Of a stretch of DNA of 64,000 bases, positions 49,306 to 61,915 are shown piece by piece. The DNA is taken from contig JAQFVV010006547.1 in assembly GCA_028023455.1 (NCBI GenBank), positions 620,001 through 684,000 on the forward strand, read 5' to 3'. Position 1 is the first letter of the stretch. Every line of letters begins with the position of its first letter. The notes under the pieces were generated by a model. It saw only the letters and a list, made by a program, of their open reading frames with translations. It made no database searches and had not been told where the DNA came from. The stretch is from Epiperipatus broadwayi (taxonomy: Eukaryota > Onychophora > Udeonychophora > Euonychophora > Peripatidae). Both the position numbers and the translations under genes were made by a program.

Positions 49306-52300
49306 ACCCTTACTTCTTGATATGTAAAATAGTTTAAAATACAACTAGCTCAGTTACATTATTATGCTTAATTAAAATTTGCATATCTATCTTTAATATA
49401 CTTTTATATTATTATATCTTAATTAAATTTATTATCAATCATCAAAATCAATATAGTTCTAGATTATACTAATTAAATAAGTATTTAATAAAATTATGAG
49501 ACTGTGAAGTAAAGTTACAAAGTAATAAGCAGATTTACACTGAGTCAATATCTCCCAAGATACTGTCTCAATGGCATAAGAATACTACCACTACCTTATC
49601 ATCCTACCACTACATCTATAGCATTCTTATGACTTTTAAATGAAATAAATTATCTTTAATAATACTAAAATAATTCCTAACTTTTAACTTAAAATATAAT
49701 TAAATAATCTCAGGTTCTTCTAAGCTGTTTTTAAAATAATAATAACTCATGTAAATAAGTATGATGTGGGATTTTATATCAAACTTAAATACACCTAACT
49801 TATTTTAATAATAATAATAAATAATACTAATCTTAGAGTGTAATTTAATCTCATCTATTTCTATGATATAATCAATCATTAAATAAATAAACAATCATAT
49901 GTATATCTTTTATTTCATATGGTATCTTAATTTTGGAATAAATCAAAATCTTATACTTAATAATCCGTGGCAATAAACAATATTGTATTCTTATAATGTG
50001 CATTATAATCATTTTATGACCATTGTAATATTTATGTTCATGTCAATCAATTCTTATAAAATAATGTTAAGCAAATATGGTATTCAATTCTAAGTAATAA
50101 TAACAAATTCATTTTGTGCAAATATTATGTTTATTTCAAATCATCTGATGTCAAAATGCTGTGGTAAAAATAATGAAACTCGACACACTTTTAAAACAAA
50201 TTAACAAATTTATTTACAAAAACTTCAAATAAAATTTATTTACACTATTTACAGTTTTAGAATTTAAGAAAATAAATAAAATAAAATAAGAAATTACAAA
50301 TACAAGAAGTTTATACTGTTACTAATTCATGTGCTTAACAAGCAATTATACATTCTTCAAATACTATACTAATAATATTATAGTATGTTTTCAAAACTTA
50401 GATTTTTTAAAATAAATAGTAGTGTACTTTAATTACTACAAATAATAATATATGTCAAGACTATTTATGTAGCATGTGTAAACAATGAAACTTCTACTAA
50501 TTAAATAGCTACATTAATGAAGTATTACCATTTATAATGTATCATCATATATTTACTTTATTATTAGCATTGCTTAATAGCTTTATAAAATTAATGTATC
50601 TTTGTAATGTAAAACAAATAATTGACTGTAATTATACTTTACTTAATGTAATTCCTGTTATATGTTTTATCAAATATGCATTACATATCTGTACTGTTCA
50701 AATATTATTATTTAATTATTTATCAATTTCAAATTCATAAAGCATTACCTTAGATAAATTCTATGATTCTTTTCTATGTAAAAATCATTATTTTACTTTA
50801 TGTGTTATTTTAATCCTTTCTAATAAATTTCTATCTATAAAACATATTCTAAATTTATCTAAAAATTTCCGGAAAACAAACATCAACTTCAAACAAAATA
50901 TTCGTTATCCAAATTACTTATATTACATCGTTTATACTTAGTAAACTTTTCAATCTAAATATAAGCTTCTACCTAAACGTAACTTAACTTATTTAATAAA
51001 ACAAAATATAAAAAAAATATAGACTTTTAAAATCCTTTTCTAAATTGCAAAAAAAAAAAAAAAATAATTATTAAGATAAATAATAAACATCATTTTAATA
51101 CTAAGCATAAATAAAATATCAAAATTATTTACGAAAGAATCATATAATTATTTCTAAGCTTCTTACGTAATGTTGTATCATGTTGATATTATAAATCAAA
51201 ACTTATGCATATTTTAATAAAGTTCGTTGTCAATATAATGTATGTGTTTTCATAAAATATCTATCCATTCATTCTACAACAACATAATATTCAGTTGATC
51301 TAAAGAAAAACATATTAAATTCATTAAAAATCATTATACAATATTTTTACCATAATAATAATAATGTCCAATCTGCTACCCAGCATTCTTCGGAATTTGC
51401 AGCTTCATAAAATAAAAATCATTCACATTTTCACTCATAAACATTCATTAGAATATTCCGTGTTATATTAATTATAAAAATAAATTTATGTAATTAATTA
51501 TTATATTATTTTTAAGTTATTATTTAATAAATGTACCTAACCTACTTTTTAATAGTTTAATAATATTTTAAATTTTATGTTAAATAAATAAAATAAAAGA
51601 TTATATTACGTATTCCAGCGACGACTTTTGTTCTACCATAAAAGTTCTAACAAATATCCTACATATAAAGTCAATAGAACACTATTTCCTGTTCCGTTGT
51701 ATCACGTGTTTCTTGAAAGTTTATAATAAAAATAATAACGTTCTTTTTTTAAAAAATAAAAACTAAGTTCCCACAAGAAAACAAAATAAAATTAAAAAAA
51801 TAGTTTATAAGTTCTGGATCCAGTTCTTCATAGATTATTATTTAAAATTATTATTTCTAAATTAATTTATAGTTTATAAATTATTTTACATTGAATTATT
51901 TTAATCAACTTGGCTTGCTTGGCTTAGTTTGACTTGATTTGGACATCCATGTATTACTTGCGCATTTTTTTAAAACAATATATCTAGGTAAGAATCTATT
52001 TTTCCATCTATAACGTCCAGCGTTTTAGATTACTTCAATATAATAATTTTATTATATTACGATTTTAAATAATCATATTTATAATCTATTTGCCTTTTCA
52101 AATCGCCAATATTTAGTCTTTTAAGCACAAAGACTTAACAAGGCATGTATTTATTAAAATTACTACTTCTTATATCTTTACTTAAGATATACATTTTATT
52201 TTTAAAATTTGCAAAAATACTTTCTTTCTATAGAAATATTCATATTTCTTTTAAATATCTATTTATAATAGACAATAGTAATTTAAACTTTTTAATACTA

Positions 52301-53571
52301 TTTATAGTCCAAAATACTACTTTTCTCCATCTTATAGTTTTCTGTACTAATCCAGCGTCTGTTACTTTTCTAGCGTAAAGTTTCTGATATATTTCTACAA
52401 TACGTGATGTTCCCATGATTATTCGTACGTAAATTAAGTTTCGATATTGAGAAGACTAATAGGGAATTATTAAGTTTCTACTGCATACTTATCATTTAAA
52501 AAACCATAAAATTATATACAATAACACTCTTATGATTTTAACACTGATTTTAAGAGCGTTTATAAATTTACTTAGCTATTTTCTCAATAGCACAATCGAC
52601 TTAGAAATTTAATTACAGAGAGCCCCCCTCAACAATTGAATCCAGCTTTTATACTGCCAGAAACTCCTTATCTGATTGGTACGTTTAAACAATCAAACTT
52701 TCTAGCTTATTTACATATTTACTAACACACTATTAAAAATAAAATAATGACTTATTTAATATTTAATATTATCACATTTTAAAAATAATTTTTATCGTTT
52801 ATTTAAACCTATTAAACATTTTTTTAAAATATTCTTTCTCACTTGATTTAAATCTTAACTTTTATAAGATCATTTAAAATAAACTAAATCTTTTTAAATA
52901 CGTTATATTTTTAAGACAATATTTTTAAAAATCAGATTTAATATTTTACATTAATATCTTTATTTTTTATCTCATGATAACTCACGTATTATTTATAAAT
53001 TTCACAACATGATTTTTAAAATAGTTTTTGCAACTTTATGAGAAAGCTTCCAAGCATGTGTGTATCTAACATCTGTTCTTTACAATACAAGAAACGCTTG
53101 CCATAATCTAAAAATAACTTAACAATTACTTTTTTAAAATAAATATTTATTTTTAAAAAATAAATAAGATATTATATCAGATTTTAAAATAATTATTTGA
53201 TATGATTAAAATCAAATATTAATCTCAATTTAAGTACTTATAATTTAAAATATTTCTATTCACTTTTAACATATATTTTAAATTAAATAAATATCTTTGT
53301 CTAATTTTAACTTGTCTTTTAAATACTTTAGCTTTAAACATTTGTTATTAAATTTATTAATGCAGTATTACATCATAATCATCATCATTTTAAATATTTT
53401 CTCAATACCAACACAATTCACATATCAAATACTCATAGATTGCTTTAATTAAACTTATGGTAACATTACCACAAGCAAAGTCAACATCACACTTTTAAAA
53501 TACTTCTTAAATTTAAAATTTTCTACTAGATTAGCACAAAACTTAAATGGTGACCCATACAAAAGGGCACA
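49303..53571. mobile_element. Long AT-rich dispersed element, copy B
   Basis: This block of 4,269 bp starts TGTACCCTT and ends AAGGGCACA, so its outermost nine bases are inverted repeats with one mismatch and have the TG...CA form. Both ends lie in (TA)n. It is collinear with 23391-28248, as described there. No open frame longer than about 77 codons exists and none shows a domain. A C6 run and a moderately GC-rich patch lie at 52620-52690. Target duplication cannot be read inside a TA repeat. Copy A is about 590 bp longer, so one or both have indels. Confidence 0.65.
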
Positions 53572-53598
53572 ATATATATATATATATATATATATATA
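53572..53598. repeat. (TA)n tract at the right end of copy B
   Basis: About 13 AT units following GGGCACA, ending at GGTGAGGTAG. Confidence 0.9.
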
Positions 53599-54130
53599 GG
53601 TGAGGTAGTAATATTTTCTTGCACTGTTCAAATATCTCTAATGATTTTTACTATTGCATAAATTTAGTTAAAGTAAAATAATATAGATTATCAAGAGAAT
53701 TAGTGTGTTAGCTGTAATAATATCTATTTCAAGTGATTTGCTATAAATCAGGTTTAAAGCTTCCAAAATATATATTTATTGAAGTAATAAGAAATCTTTT
53801 TACTGTCATCACTAATAGTTGACAATTATTTTGATCTGAACTAGCAAGTTGGTATAACATATAAATATTTAAAGTTTCATTAGAGACTATGAGTTAGCTT
53901 GAAATATTGCAGTTTAGAATAAACTATATGATGAAAGGGAAAAGCAGTAGTAAATATTCACTGACGATAAAGTGTTATCCCTTGTTTTGCCTAGTTTTTT
54001 AAATGCATTTTTAGACAGAGAACTTAATTATCTATGCATACATAGTATATGTATTAGAAAAATATTTATCATTTACACAAACATTCATTCTTCCTTATCA
54101 GGCAACTGAGAAGAAAGACCATGGTGTTTC
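53599..54130. other. AT-rich spacer, nothing identified
   Basis: No frame or element end was recognised up to the SINE-like repeat that begins near 54133. Confidence 0.5.
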
Positions 54131-54132
54131 TT

Positions 54133-54350
54133 GATCTTAAACTCAGAGGTAAAAAGCCAATAAACTTACCATGCTGGCTAATGCGTGTTGGTGAGCAGCC
54201 CATCCATGTTCATATACTATATGAATAATCACATAGTAATAACAGCTGCAATGACAAGAACATATGGAGTGGACATTAGGAATTTGCCCTGCTTGGTTCA
54301 TCTCCAAGATGAATCAGAGGGTCTCCTTTCAGTTAATAGCAAGCTCCTTT
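54133..54350 (+). repeat. SINE-like repeat, copy 1 of a ~205-bp family
   Basis: It matches 61468-61675 closely over about 205 bp, from CTTAAACTC.GAGGTAAAAAG to GGGTCTCCTTTCAGTTAAT. Within it, TGGCTAATGCGTGTTGG and, about 30 bp on, a GTTCATATAC stretch sit where the A and B boxes of a tRNA promoter would be. The B box is better in copy 2 (GGTTCGTATAC). It runs directly into RTE coding sequence at about 54357. Confidence 0.6.
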
Positions 54351-54356
54351 CTGTGG

Positions 54357-54882
54357 CAAACTTGTTTGGAGTGCTTTTGGTAGAAATAACTTCATACTAA
54401 AAGAAAATATGACTATGTGTTTGAAAAGGAAGGTTTTTAACAAATGTATTTTATCAGTTCTTACTTATGGATTCGAGGCTTGGACACTTAATAGAAGAGC
54501 AATTTAGAGTCTTCAGACCACTCAGAGAAGTATGGAGAGATGCATGTTGGGAGTAACAAGAAGAGATCAAAAATGCAATGTATGGGTAAGAGAACAAACA
54601 GGTGTTACTGACCTCATTGAAAAAATTAAAAGATTGAAGTCGAGTTGGGCTGGACATATTGCTAGAAGAGATGATAGTAGATGGACAATTGAAGTCTTAA
54701 ACTGGATTCCAAGAGATTGTAAAAGACCCAGAAAGAGACCACATATGAGATGGATGGATGAAATAAGAAAGTGTGCAGGGGTGATGTGGAGAAGAGAAGC
54801 TAAAGATTGGAGAAGATGGATTGAACTTGGAGAGACCTTCATCCTGCAGTGGATTGATAATGGTTGATGATGATGATGACAT
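54357..54882 (+). pseudogene. RTE retrotransposon 3' end, 5'-truncated
   Basis: Homology to the copy at 30345-31470 begins at TTGTTTGGAGTGCTTTTGG and runs to the element's 3' end. The open part (54532-54867, 111 codons) is the conserved C-terminal domain of this RTE group: MERCMLGVTRRD, VREQTGVTDLIEKIKRLK, WAGHIARRDDSRWT, RKRPHMRWMDEIRKCAG and ELGETFILQWIDN. A stop lies upstream near 54507. The tail after the stop is (TGA/TGATGA)n, the simple-repeat tail usual in RTE elements. It is better preserved than the 31 kb copy, so it inserted later. Only the C-terminus is present, so it is non-functional. Confidence 0.88.
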
Positions 54883-55981
54883 AGTGTATAATTAGAAGTT
54901 GATATTGTTGTTGCTTTGTTGTTGTTTAGTATTATAAATGTTACTTTTTTATATATTTAAAATAAGTTCTTATTTGCACATAATTTTTGCATTTAGTAAA
55001 TTAAATGTTTAGTACTTAAAGTGTAAAAGAAAGCCAAAGCTCAGATGGTAATTTTTTACTTTATTTTCCTATCTTATATTGATAGCAGCACTAGCCATCT
55101 GTCCCTGGGATAATTATAACTGCCACTTTTGCTTCAATTTAACAATCTAATGTTATTCTGAAAAAAAGTACAGACATCAATTATTTTAGACAAGAAAAAG
55201 GTATCAAGAACCACAATGCATCCCATAATTCATTTTTTCTGGATTTTTGCTATTTTTAATGCTAGTAGATCACTGTGATTTTCATTTCTCTTTGCTGAAT
55301 CAGAATTTTTAGTGAAAAATATATATTTCCAGCATAATTCTCATTTTCAGACTCATAAAATAAAGAAGAAATGTGAAAATAATAATGATTTATAAGCACA
55401 TTATCAAAACGTTGAAGAGAAAAATCTTTTATCAAATATATATGTGCAATAAACTAGTGGAAGGGATGTGTGCACTTTTGAAAATATAAAAAAGTGTAAT
55501 ATGGTAGATTGATTTTTTTTATATATATTAATGAACCATACTTGAAAATATTTAATTATTTGACATATAATTTATTCTGTTAATATGATTATTATATTAT
55601 TTTAATTTATTTGATCCTTATAATGGAAATAAATAAGACGCTGCTTCGAATTAATTTAAATACACAAATACAAAATTTAGATAATACGATTTATGTTCAA
55701 TCAATAACCCTTGATTGTCATCGATGAGAAGATTAGAAGAAATAATAAAACAATAGTATAAAAATTGGTTGAACTCATCTGACTTAATAAGAGGAAAAAT
55801 GTAGCCTATTCTAATTTAGATTCATAAAAGATACTTATAAAATGTTTTGTTGAAATGTAGTGATCTTCTAGATAATTTAGATGGCTGTAGAAGTGAAGAT
55901 TTGGAATAGTGCTGAAATTATGTAACTATAAATTAGTATTAAATTTTATTCCATTTCTTATTTGCATTGCTTAATTATATA
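54883..55981. other. AT-rich spacer, nothing identified
   Basis: No coding or structural signal was recognised. Confidence 0.5.
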
Positions 55982-56220
55982 TACTATAATACACCATATA
56001 CTCCTTAATTTACACTTTACAATGCAGTTAACATATGATTTATTTTATTTCCTTTCTTACAGTTTCAACTGTCCAGCAGTCATCATCAGAGCAGGGTACT
56101 GAGATAATAGCTCTGATGATGACTTCTGGACAGTTGAAACTGTAAGAAAGGAAATAAAATAAATCTTATGTTAACTGCATTGTAAAGTGTAAATTAAGCA
56201 GTATATAATGTATTATAGTA
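55982..56220. repeat. Foldback of two 111-bp arms with hammerhead-like core
   Basis: Arms 55982-56092 and 56110-56220 are reverse complements with about five mismatches in 111 bp, around a 17-bp spacer. Each arm, read outward from the centre, has CTGATGA then GAAAC 16 bases later (right arm plus strand 56113-56119 and 56136-56140; left arm minus strand 56089-56083 and 56066-56062). In the left arm the bases between form a 5-bp stem (GACTG/CAGTT, one G-U pair). This is the arrangement around stem II of a hammerhead ribozyme, which PLE tails are known to carry. I could not define stems I and III. Confidence 0.7.
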
Positions 56221-59200
56221 ACTATAAATTAGAAAGTTAAAATTGCTAAAAACATCAAGAAGAAAAAAATATTTAGTGAGCAGTTGAATTGATTAAAAGT
56301 TATAACGAACAAGAGCGTACAAAGAGAATAAATGTGGAAGAAAAAATAAGAATTTATAAGTAAGGATATATTTACGAGTGTTTATGAAATGGAGTTTATA
56401 GAAGGTAGATAGTTTAATGTAAATGATAAATATGCCACAATCGTATCAAATTGTTAATAAAACTATGCTAATAACTATTAAATGCTAATTATTTATTAGT
56501 CTTTTATTTTGGTGTTATAATTATTATATTTAAAAGTAAAAAATAATAAAAATGTTTAATGATTAAATACTTTTCCTGCAGATATTTCTCTATTATAAAA
56601 TACAGATAATTTAGTTTCCTTTAATTAAAGAGAAAGCATTTGTTTTTTGTTTTATATATATATTAAGACTTTTTTGTTTTTTTAATGTTACAAATTATAT
56701 TACTAATAATTCCAAAATATCAAAGAAATTGCAATAATGAAAACTATTTTATTTAGTAAATAAAATACGCATTAAAACCATAAAGTTGTGCTTATAAAAT
56801 AAGTAAATTTGAGCACTAATTAATTTACAATCGATTGTATACAGTGGAATTAATAATAAGTACATGTTTTATGCTTGAAGTTAGGTTAATGATTGTAGAT
56901 CAAAGAATAGTACTCAGTTTTGATGACATTTTTTAAATGCCATTTCATTTTGTTTTATATTCGATCTCTTTGAGTATTAATTATGCTAAGCATTTCATTA
57001 GTTTTTATTAATCACAACTCATTTATGTTTTTGGTATAATTATATACTTATATAATAATAATTTAATGTACTTGCAGTATTTAAATAACCAGTCAATCAA
57101 ATTTTCACTAATATTCATTTATAACAATTAGCATCGTGCTAAAATAATCATTCAAACAATTCTAAAATAATTGTTTTGTAATGTCAATATTGCTTTTAAA
57201 TTGGCTATAAGTTATCTGTGTTGTACTCCATTGTAATGTGCAACTTTTATCACATGAATGACAAATCCAAAACTACTTTAATCTCAAAGTGTTATGTATA
57301 TTTGGATTATATATATGAATTGTTAGAATAAATTGTGTTCAGTGATTGTTAATACATCAAATAACCAGTGCCTTTGGGTAGAGATCACAATACAATTTAT
57401 GTGAATACTTACAAAAGTACATTTTATTGCATAATAAAATTTATCTAATTTTTATAAATTATAATTTATTTGATTTGTCTTAGAAACTTCACTTATATGA
57501 TAAACTATATTTTATAATTTTTTTTAAAAAAAAAACCTCAACCAAGCAAAAGCTATATATACATTGGTGTTGTGAACTATCTTCTATTTTATTCCAAGTT
57601 CTCCTTGCATACAAATGATATAGCCTATAACAGCTGACATTTTGTTGCTAAACATTGATTAGATTAAAATATGTATACACATATGCTTTAAGTATCAATA
57701 TACACATGCAAAATTTATTAGTTGATGAAATTTAAAACCATTTTTTAAAATAATAATAATAATAATAATATAGTTATTAATAATAAATAATAATAATATA
57801 GTTATTAATAATAAATAGAGAAGATACATTTACTTATATTTTACTGAGTGTGGGTTCATTGATGCATTCACTGAAGCAGTAAAAATAATAATAAAAAAGC
57901 TAATTACTATATTTTTAAAATAAATAATGAAATGTCTAACTTTCATTATTATTAAATAAATTCTGGGCAATATTCTTTTTTTTTTCAGTAACTTTTTTCT
58001 CCTGGCCTTTTATCAAGAAATTAGGATCTCCCAAATTGTTTTAATATCAAAATTAACTTTCAATATGTTCTAAAATTTTGTAAATCTTTTAGCATTACAC
58101 TCAGAAAATATTTTATTATGCAAAATACTGCAAATGAAAGTAGAATAAAATGTATATGTTTTCAAAATAAACCAAAGAAATATATATTAATAAACATAAT
58201 TGTATATGCTGCTCCAAAATGGAAAATAACTACTTGCTTATTGTTAATTTATTTACACATTTTATCTTTTTGTTTAAACATAATTGTGTAGAACAGTTAG
58301 GGAGGAAAAATGGCTGTTCAAATATAAAATTTGTAAAAAAAATTGTTTTGTTTGTTTATTTACATTTTTGTTTTGGTTTGTTCACATTTTTCTTTGGATA
58401 ATGTATAATTGAAATTATATAATAAGATATAGTGTAGTTTATGAGTACACTGCATTAAAAATAACTGTTAATATCAAGCAAACAATGCATTTCATAAACA
58501 AATCCTAGTGAATGGTGACAAGTTCTCTCTATATGCTGCCTGCCATATCTTACCTGAATCAACATATGCTATGTAGGAACATATTTTAAATATTCAAAAA
58601 AATCTTAAGATGCTAGAATGTCTGGGGATTATGAGTTACAATATGAAATGTAACAATGTATTTTGTATCTTAATGCATAATGAAATAGTGCACTAATATA
58701 AATTAAGCTTTGAATTGTTCAAAAACTGCTATTGAAATATTTGAAATGACTCAAACTGTATATGACATTGTAGTAACATGTCAAGTTTTTTTCAAATAGT
58801 TTGTAAGATTGTGTGATAACAGGGAGAACATTGAAATTGACCTACAAAGGTACAAAATGATTATTACATTTGATGTCATATCCAAATACTCACATCTTGT
58901 GGATGTATGGCTCTATAAGGTAGCATGGAAGAAGAACCAGTCACATTTTTATTAGGATACTGTATATAACAGATAGTAGTTTCTTCTGTTTGCTGATATC
59001 TATCTCATTTGAATTACCTTATAATTTATACTAAACTATAAATCACATTATCATATATTTTTATTGCACTTATTTTATCTGATTTTTTTTTTTTTTAAAT
59101 TATCTTAGATTGTGTTTTCAGTCATTAATGAATTTTTTTAGATGCTTAATTTTGAAATAACAAAGCACAGTGCCAGTACAAGTGTAATATTCACAGCAGC

Positions 59201-60334
59201 ATTGTATTTTTCTGCTAGAATATTGAAAAAATATTAATAACCATTTTATTAGTTACACAATTTTTGCATTATGATGCATACAGATTACCTAGTACTTTTC
59301 AATATTTTATAGTCATCTTTTAAGCTTTTAAAATATGAATGTTAACATTTAATAATTTATTGATTAGTTTTCAGACTATCTTTATTATTATTATTATTTT
59401 TAAAACATGTATTATTTATTATTAGAAAGAAAGGTATTTTTAATTATAACTAATATTAAGTGTGTTATAATTTATTCATTATCTGACTATAAATGTTTAA
59501 AGATTATATGAATGTGCATATGAAATTAAACAAAATTTTTGTGAAATTTTCAGAATTTGAAGTAATATTAGGAGCATTATATATAAGTAAAACAAAATAT
59601 TTTAATAAAGACTTGATATAATATAGTTACGCCAGATATTGATATACTAATTTAATACAAATTATTGAACCTACTTAACTTTTTTAAATTCCAAAAAGCT
59701 AAGATGAAGTTTTTTTTAGAAAGTATATTAGTGACTAAGATTATGGTTTGGTGGGTAAATGAAGTAAGTAATATTTTAGATATTCATTTACAGGATAATG
59801 GTGATTTTAATTAAAGCGTATATTGAAAAATATAGGCTGTAAATGCTGAAAATTGTTAGAATGAATGGTTGCCAGCCATATAAAAAGTGATACTACCAAG
59901 GCTAGATGCATTTTTAAAAACAAATCAATATGAGTAGATATTGTTATTTGATAATGGATAAATTGGGTTTTCTTTTCCTAGTAGTATAATAAGGATGCTG
60001 TATTAAATATTATAAAGAAATGAATGTTACCTTTTTTTTTAATGAAGGAAAATATTCTTATTTATTCTTTAATATTAAATTTCTAAAAAAAATTAAAGTC
60101 TTGGAAAATATATAATTTGTAAAATACATTAATTTAAAAGGCATAATTACATTTTGATTTAAATCATATAATATCAAAAATTATGCGCTTTTATGCTTGT
60201 TAGAGAAGCTTTTTTTATTATTATTATTAATATTGTTTATGCTTAACGTTTTCAAAGCTCCATGACTTCATATTCATAGCTGTGTGCAGTTGATAGTAAT
60301 GAGGGGGAGTTATATTTTGAAAAAGAAGAGAGTA
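56221..60334. other. AT-rich stretch, no gene identified
   Basis: An AAT-rich tandem patch at 57745-57822 contains a unit with ATAGTTATTAATAATAAAT twice. T8A10 lies at 57518-57535. Nothing else was recognised. If the flanking exon calls are right, this is intron. Confidence 0.45.
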
Positions 60335-60415
60335 AAAAGATTGGTGTAATGGTAGATAAATACATTCTAAAACTCAAAGTTTATGGGTTGAAATTCTTAC
60401 AAACTCTTAAGCAAT
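60335..60415 (+). repeat. tRNA-Gln/Glu-like SINE relic
   Basis: GATTGGTGTAATGGTAGATAA resembles the D arm of tRNA-Gln or tRNA-Glu, and GGGTTGAAATTCT (near 60387) resembles a B box with one change. Spacing fits a tRNA. Stems are poorly kept, so a decayed SINE head is more likely than a tRNA gene. Confidence 0.35.
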
Positions 60416-60781
60416 AAACCATCAAATTATTTATTATATATATATATCCGTTACAGATTAATATAATATTTGAAAAATACTTTGTCTTTATATTTAAAAA
60501 AACAACACACACACACATCAAATAATGTCTTTTTTTTTGTTTTGTTTTGGAGGAGGAATTTTAAATTTAAAAATGAATCAAAGATTCCAAACAATGAAAA
60601 ATATAAGCACAAGATAAAACATAAATAAAATTAATGGTCTGGTTTTGATTTGTTTTTGATTATTGGGCCTTCTTTTGGTTGGAAGTATAAATGTAGTATT
60701 GTCTCCACTCAATATAAGTCAGTAAGTACTGCTAGTTAGTGTCCATTTTAATTATTGCTTACATGTTAATGTTTATTTTAG

Positions 60782-60833
60782 GAAAAACTTATTTTAGTCC
60801 TTTTACAAACTGTATGTTGCTATCTGGATATTG
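60782..60833 (+). CDS. Candidate small internal exon of the host gene
   Basis: A 52-nt segment lies between an acceptor (TTAATGTTTATTTTAG) and a strong donor (TTG|GTAAGTT). Entered in phase 1, the phase in which the exon at 40945-41054 ends, it reads KTYFSPFTNCMLLSGY and leaves two bases (phase 2). A second frame is also open. Joined to the earlier exon the junction would read QSSDGKTYFSP. The composition is unlike local noise. No family was recognised: a DGxTYFSP string occurs in the Kazal-like loop of organic anion transporters, but the surrounding residues do not fit. The intron between the two would be about 19.7 kb. Confidence 0.4.
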
Positions 60834-61467
60834 GTAAGTTGCAGAATTTTCACATAATTGTGAATTGACACATATTTTATGACATAAACTTGAAGTTTGT
60901 ATAGATAAAGTACTATAGAGAGAATAACAGAAGTCAATAGAAAAAAAAAATATTTATATTGAGACCAAATTTCCATCATGATATTATTATTAAAAGATGA
61001 AGTAAAATGGTTTGTATTCAGAGAATATAATCAGACTGGATTAGCCAATAATTACACGATTACTTAAAGATAAAAAGTATCCAAGAAAAAAAATCTAATT
61101 TAGGATAATATGTTAAAATGAAAAAGTCTATATTAAAAAAAAAAAAAAAAGCTTTTTTTTTATTATGATGAATTATCAGAGAGATCATTTTCCTGATGTG
61201 AATTTTTAGTGATTGATGATAATAAGTAAAATTTACTAATGCATATCATATTTTGGTTTAATATTTTATAATGAATCTTGTCACTACTGATTTTATCACG
61301 TTTTTATTGCTTTGGTACAGTGATTTTCTCTAGAGATTATTTCTTTGTGATTATAAAACTTTTTTTTTTTAAAAAAAAATTACTACAAATTTTGCTAGTC
61401 CACAGACATTTATATAGAAATAACATATTCATTTCCATCTGATATAAGTTATTGAAAAAAATATTCT
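60834..61467. other. AT-rich spacer, presumed intron
   Basis: It contains the A-run/GC/T-run hairpin at about 61135-61160 and a T11A9 tract at 61360-61379. No frame of interest. Confidence 0.45.
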
Positions 61468-61675
61468 TAAACTCGGAGGTAAAAAGCCAATAAACTCACC
61501 ACGCTGGCTAATGAGTGTTGGTGAGCAGCCCATCCAGGTTCGTATACTATATGAATAATCACATAGTAATAACAGCTGCAACGACAAGAACGTATGGAGT
61601 GGACATTAGGAATTAGCCCTGCTCGGTTCCTTTAAGGCCTCCAAGAGGAATCAAAGGGTCTCCTTTCAGTTAATT
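61468..61675 (+). repeat. SINE-like repeat, copy 2 of the ~205-bp family
   Basis: Close match to 54133-54340. Here the putative B box reads GGTTCGTATAC and the A box TGGCTAATGAGTG, giving a fair RNA polymerase III promoter. This copy ends at CAGTTAAT and continues into unrelated AT-rich DNA, not RTE sequence, so it helps define the repeat's 3' limit. Confidence 0.65.
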
Positions 61676-61915
61676 TATTTTTTAATTAGTATTTTTGAAC
61701 TTGTTGTTGTGCATTGTGCATATTAGATTCGAAGCTATCGAATTTTCTTATAGTACAAAAAAAAAAAGAGCATTTATAAAGATGCTATCTCTTCACCATT
61801 TTACATCACTGGTCAGTTGAGCACGAATTTCAGAATTTTACAGGAAAGGTGCAGAATAATTGTGTCGATTCGATTATTATATATAGGGACATCGTCAAAG
61901 AAAAATGTTTTGTCA

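Noticed and set aside
54093-54145. Exon after a good acceptor (TTCTTCCTTATCAG)
   Set aside because: In the host phase it meets a stop at once, and the would-be donor lies inside a SINE-like repeat also present at 61468.
54454-54882. Minus-strand frames opposite the RTE C-terminus (and 31061-31435)
   Set aside because: They are shadows of the plus-strand RTE coding sequence.
60782-60833. Organic anion transporter (OATP) Kazal-like loop, from the string DGKTYFSP
   Set aside because: The residues before and after, and the candidate upstream exon, do not follow the OATP pattern of cysteines.
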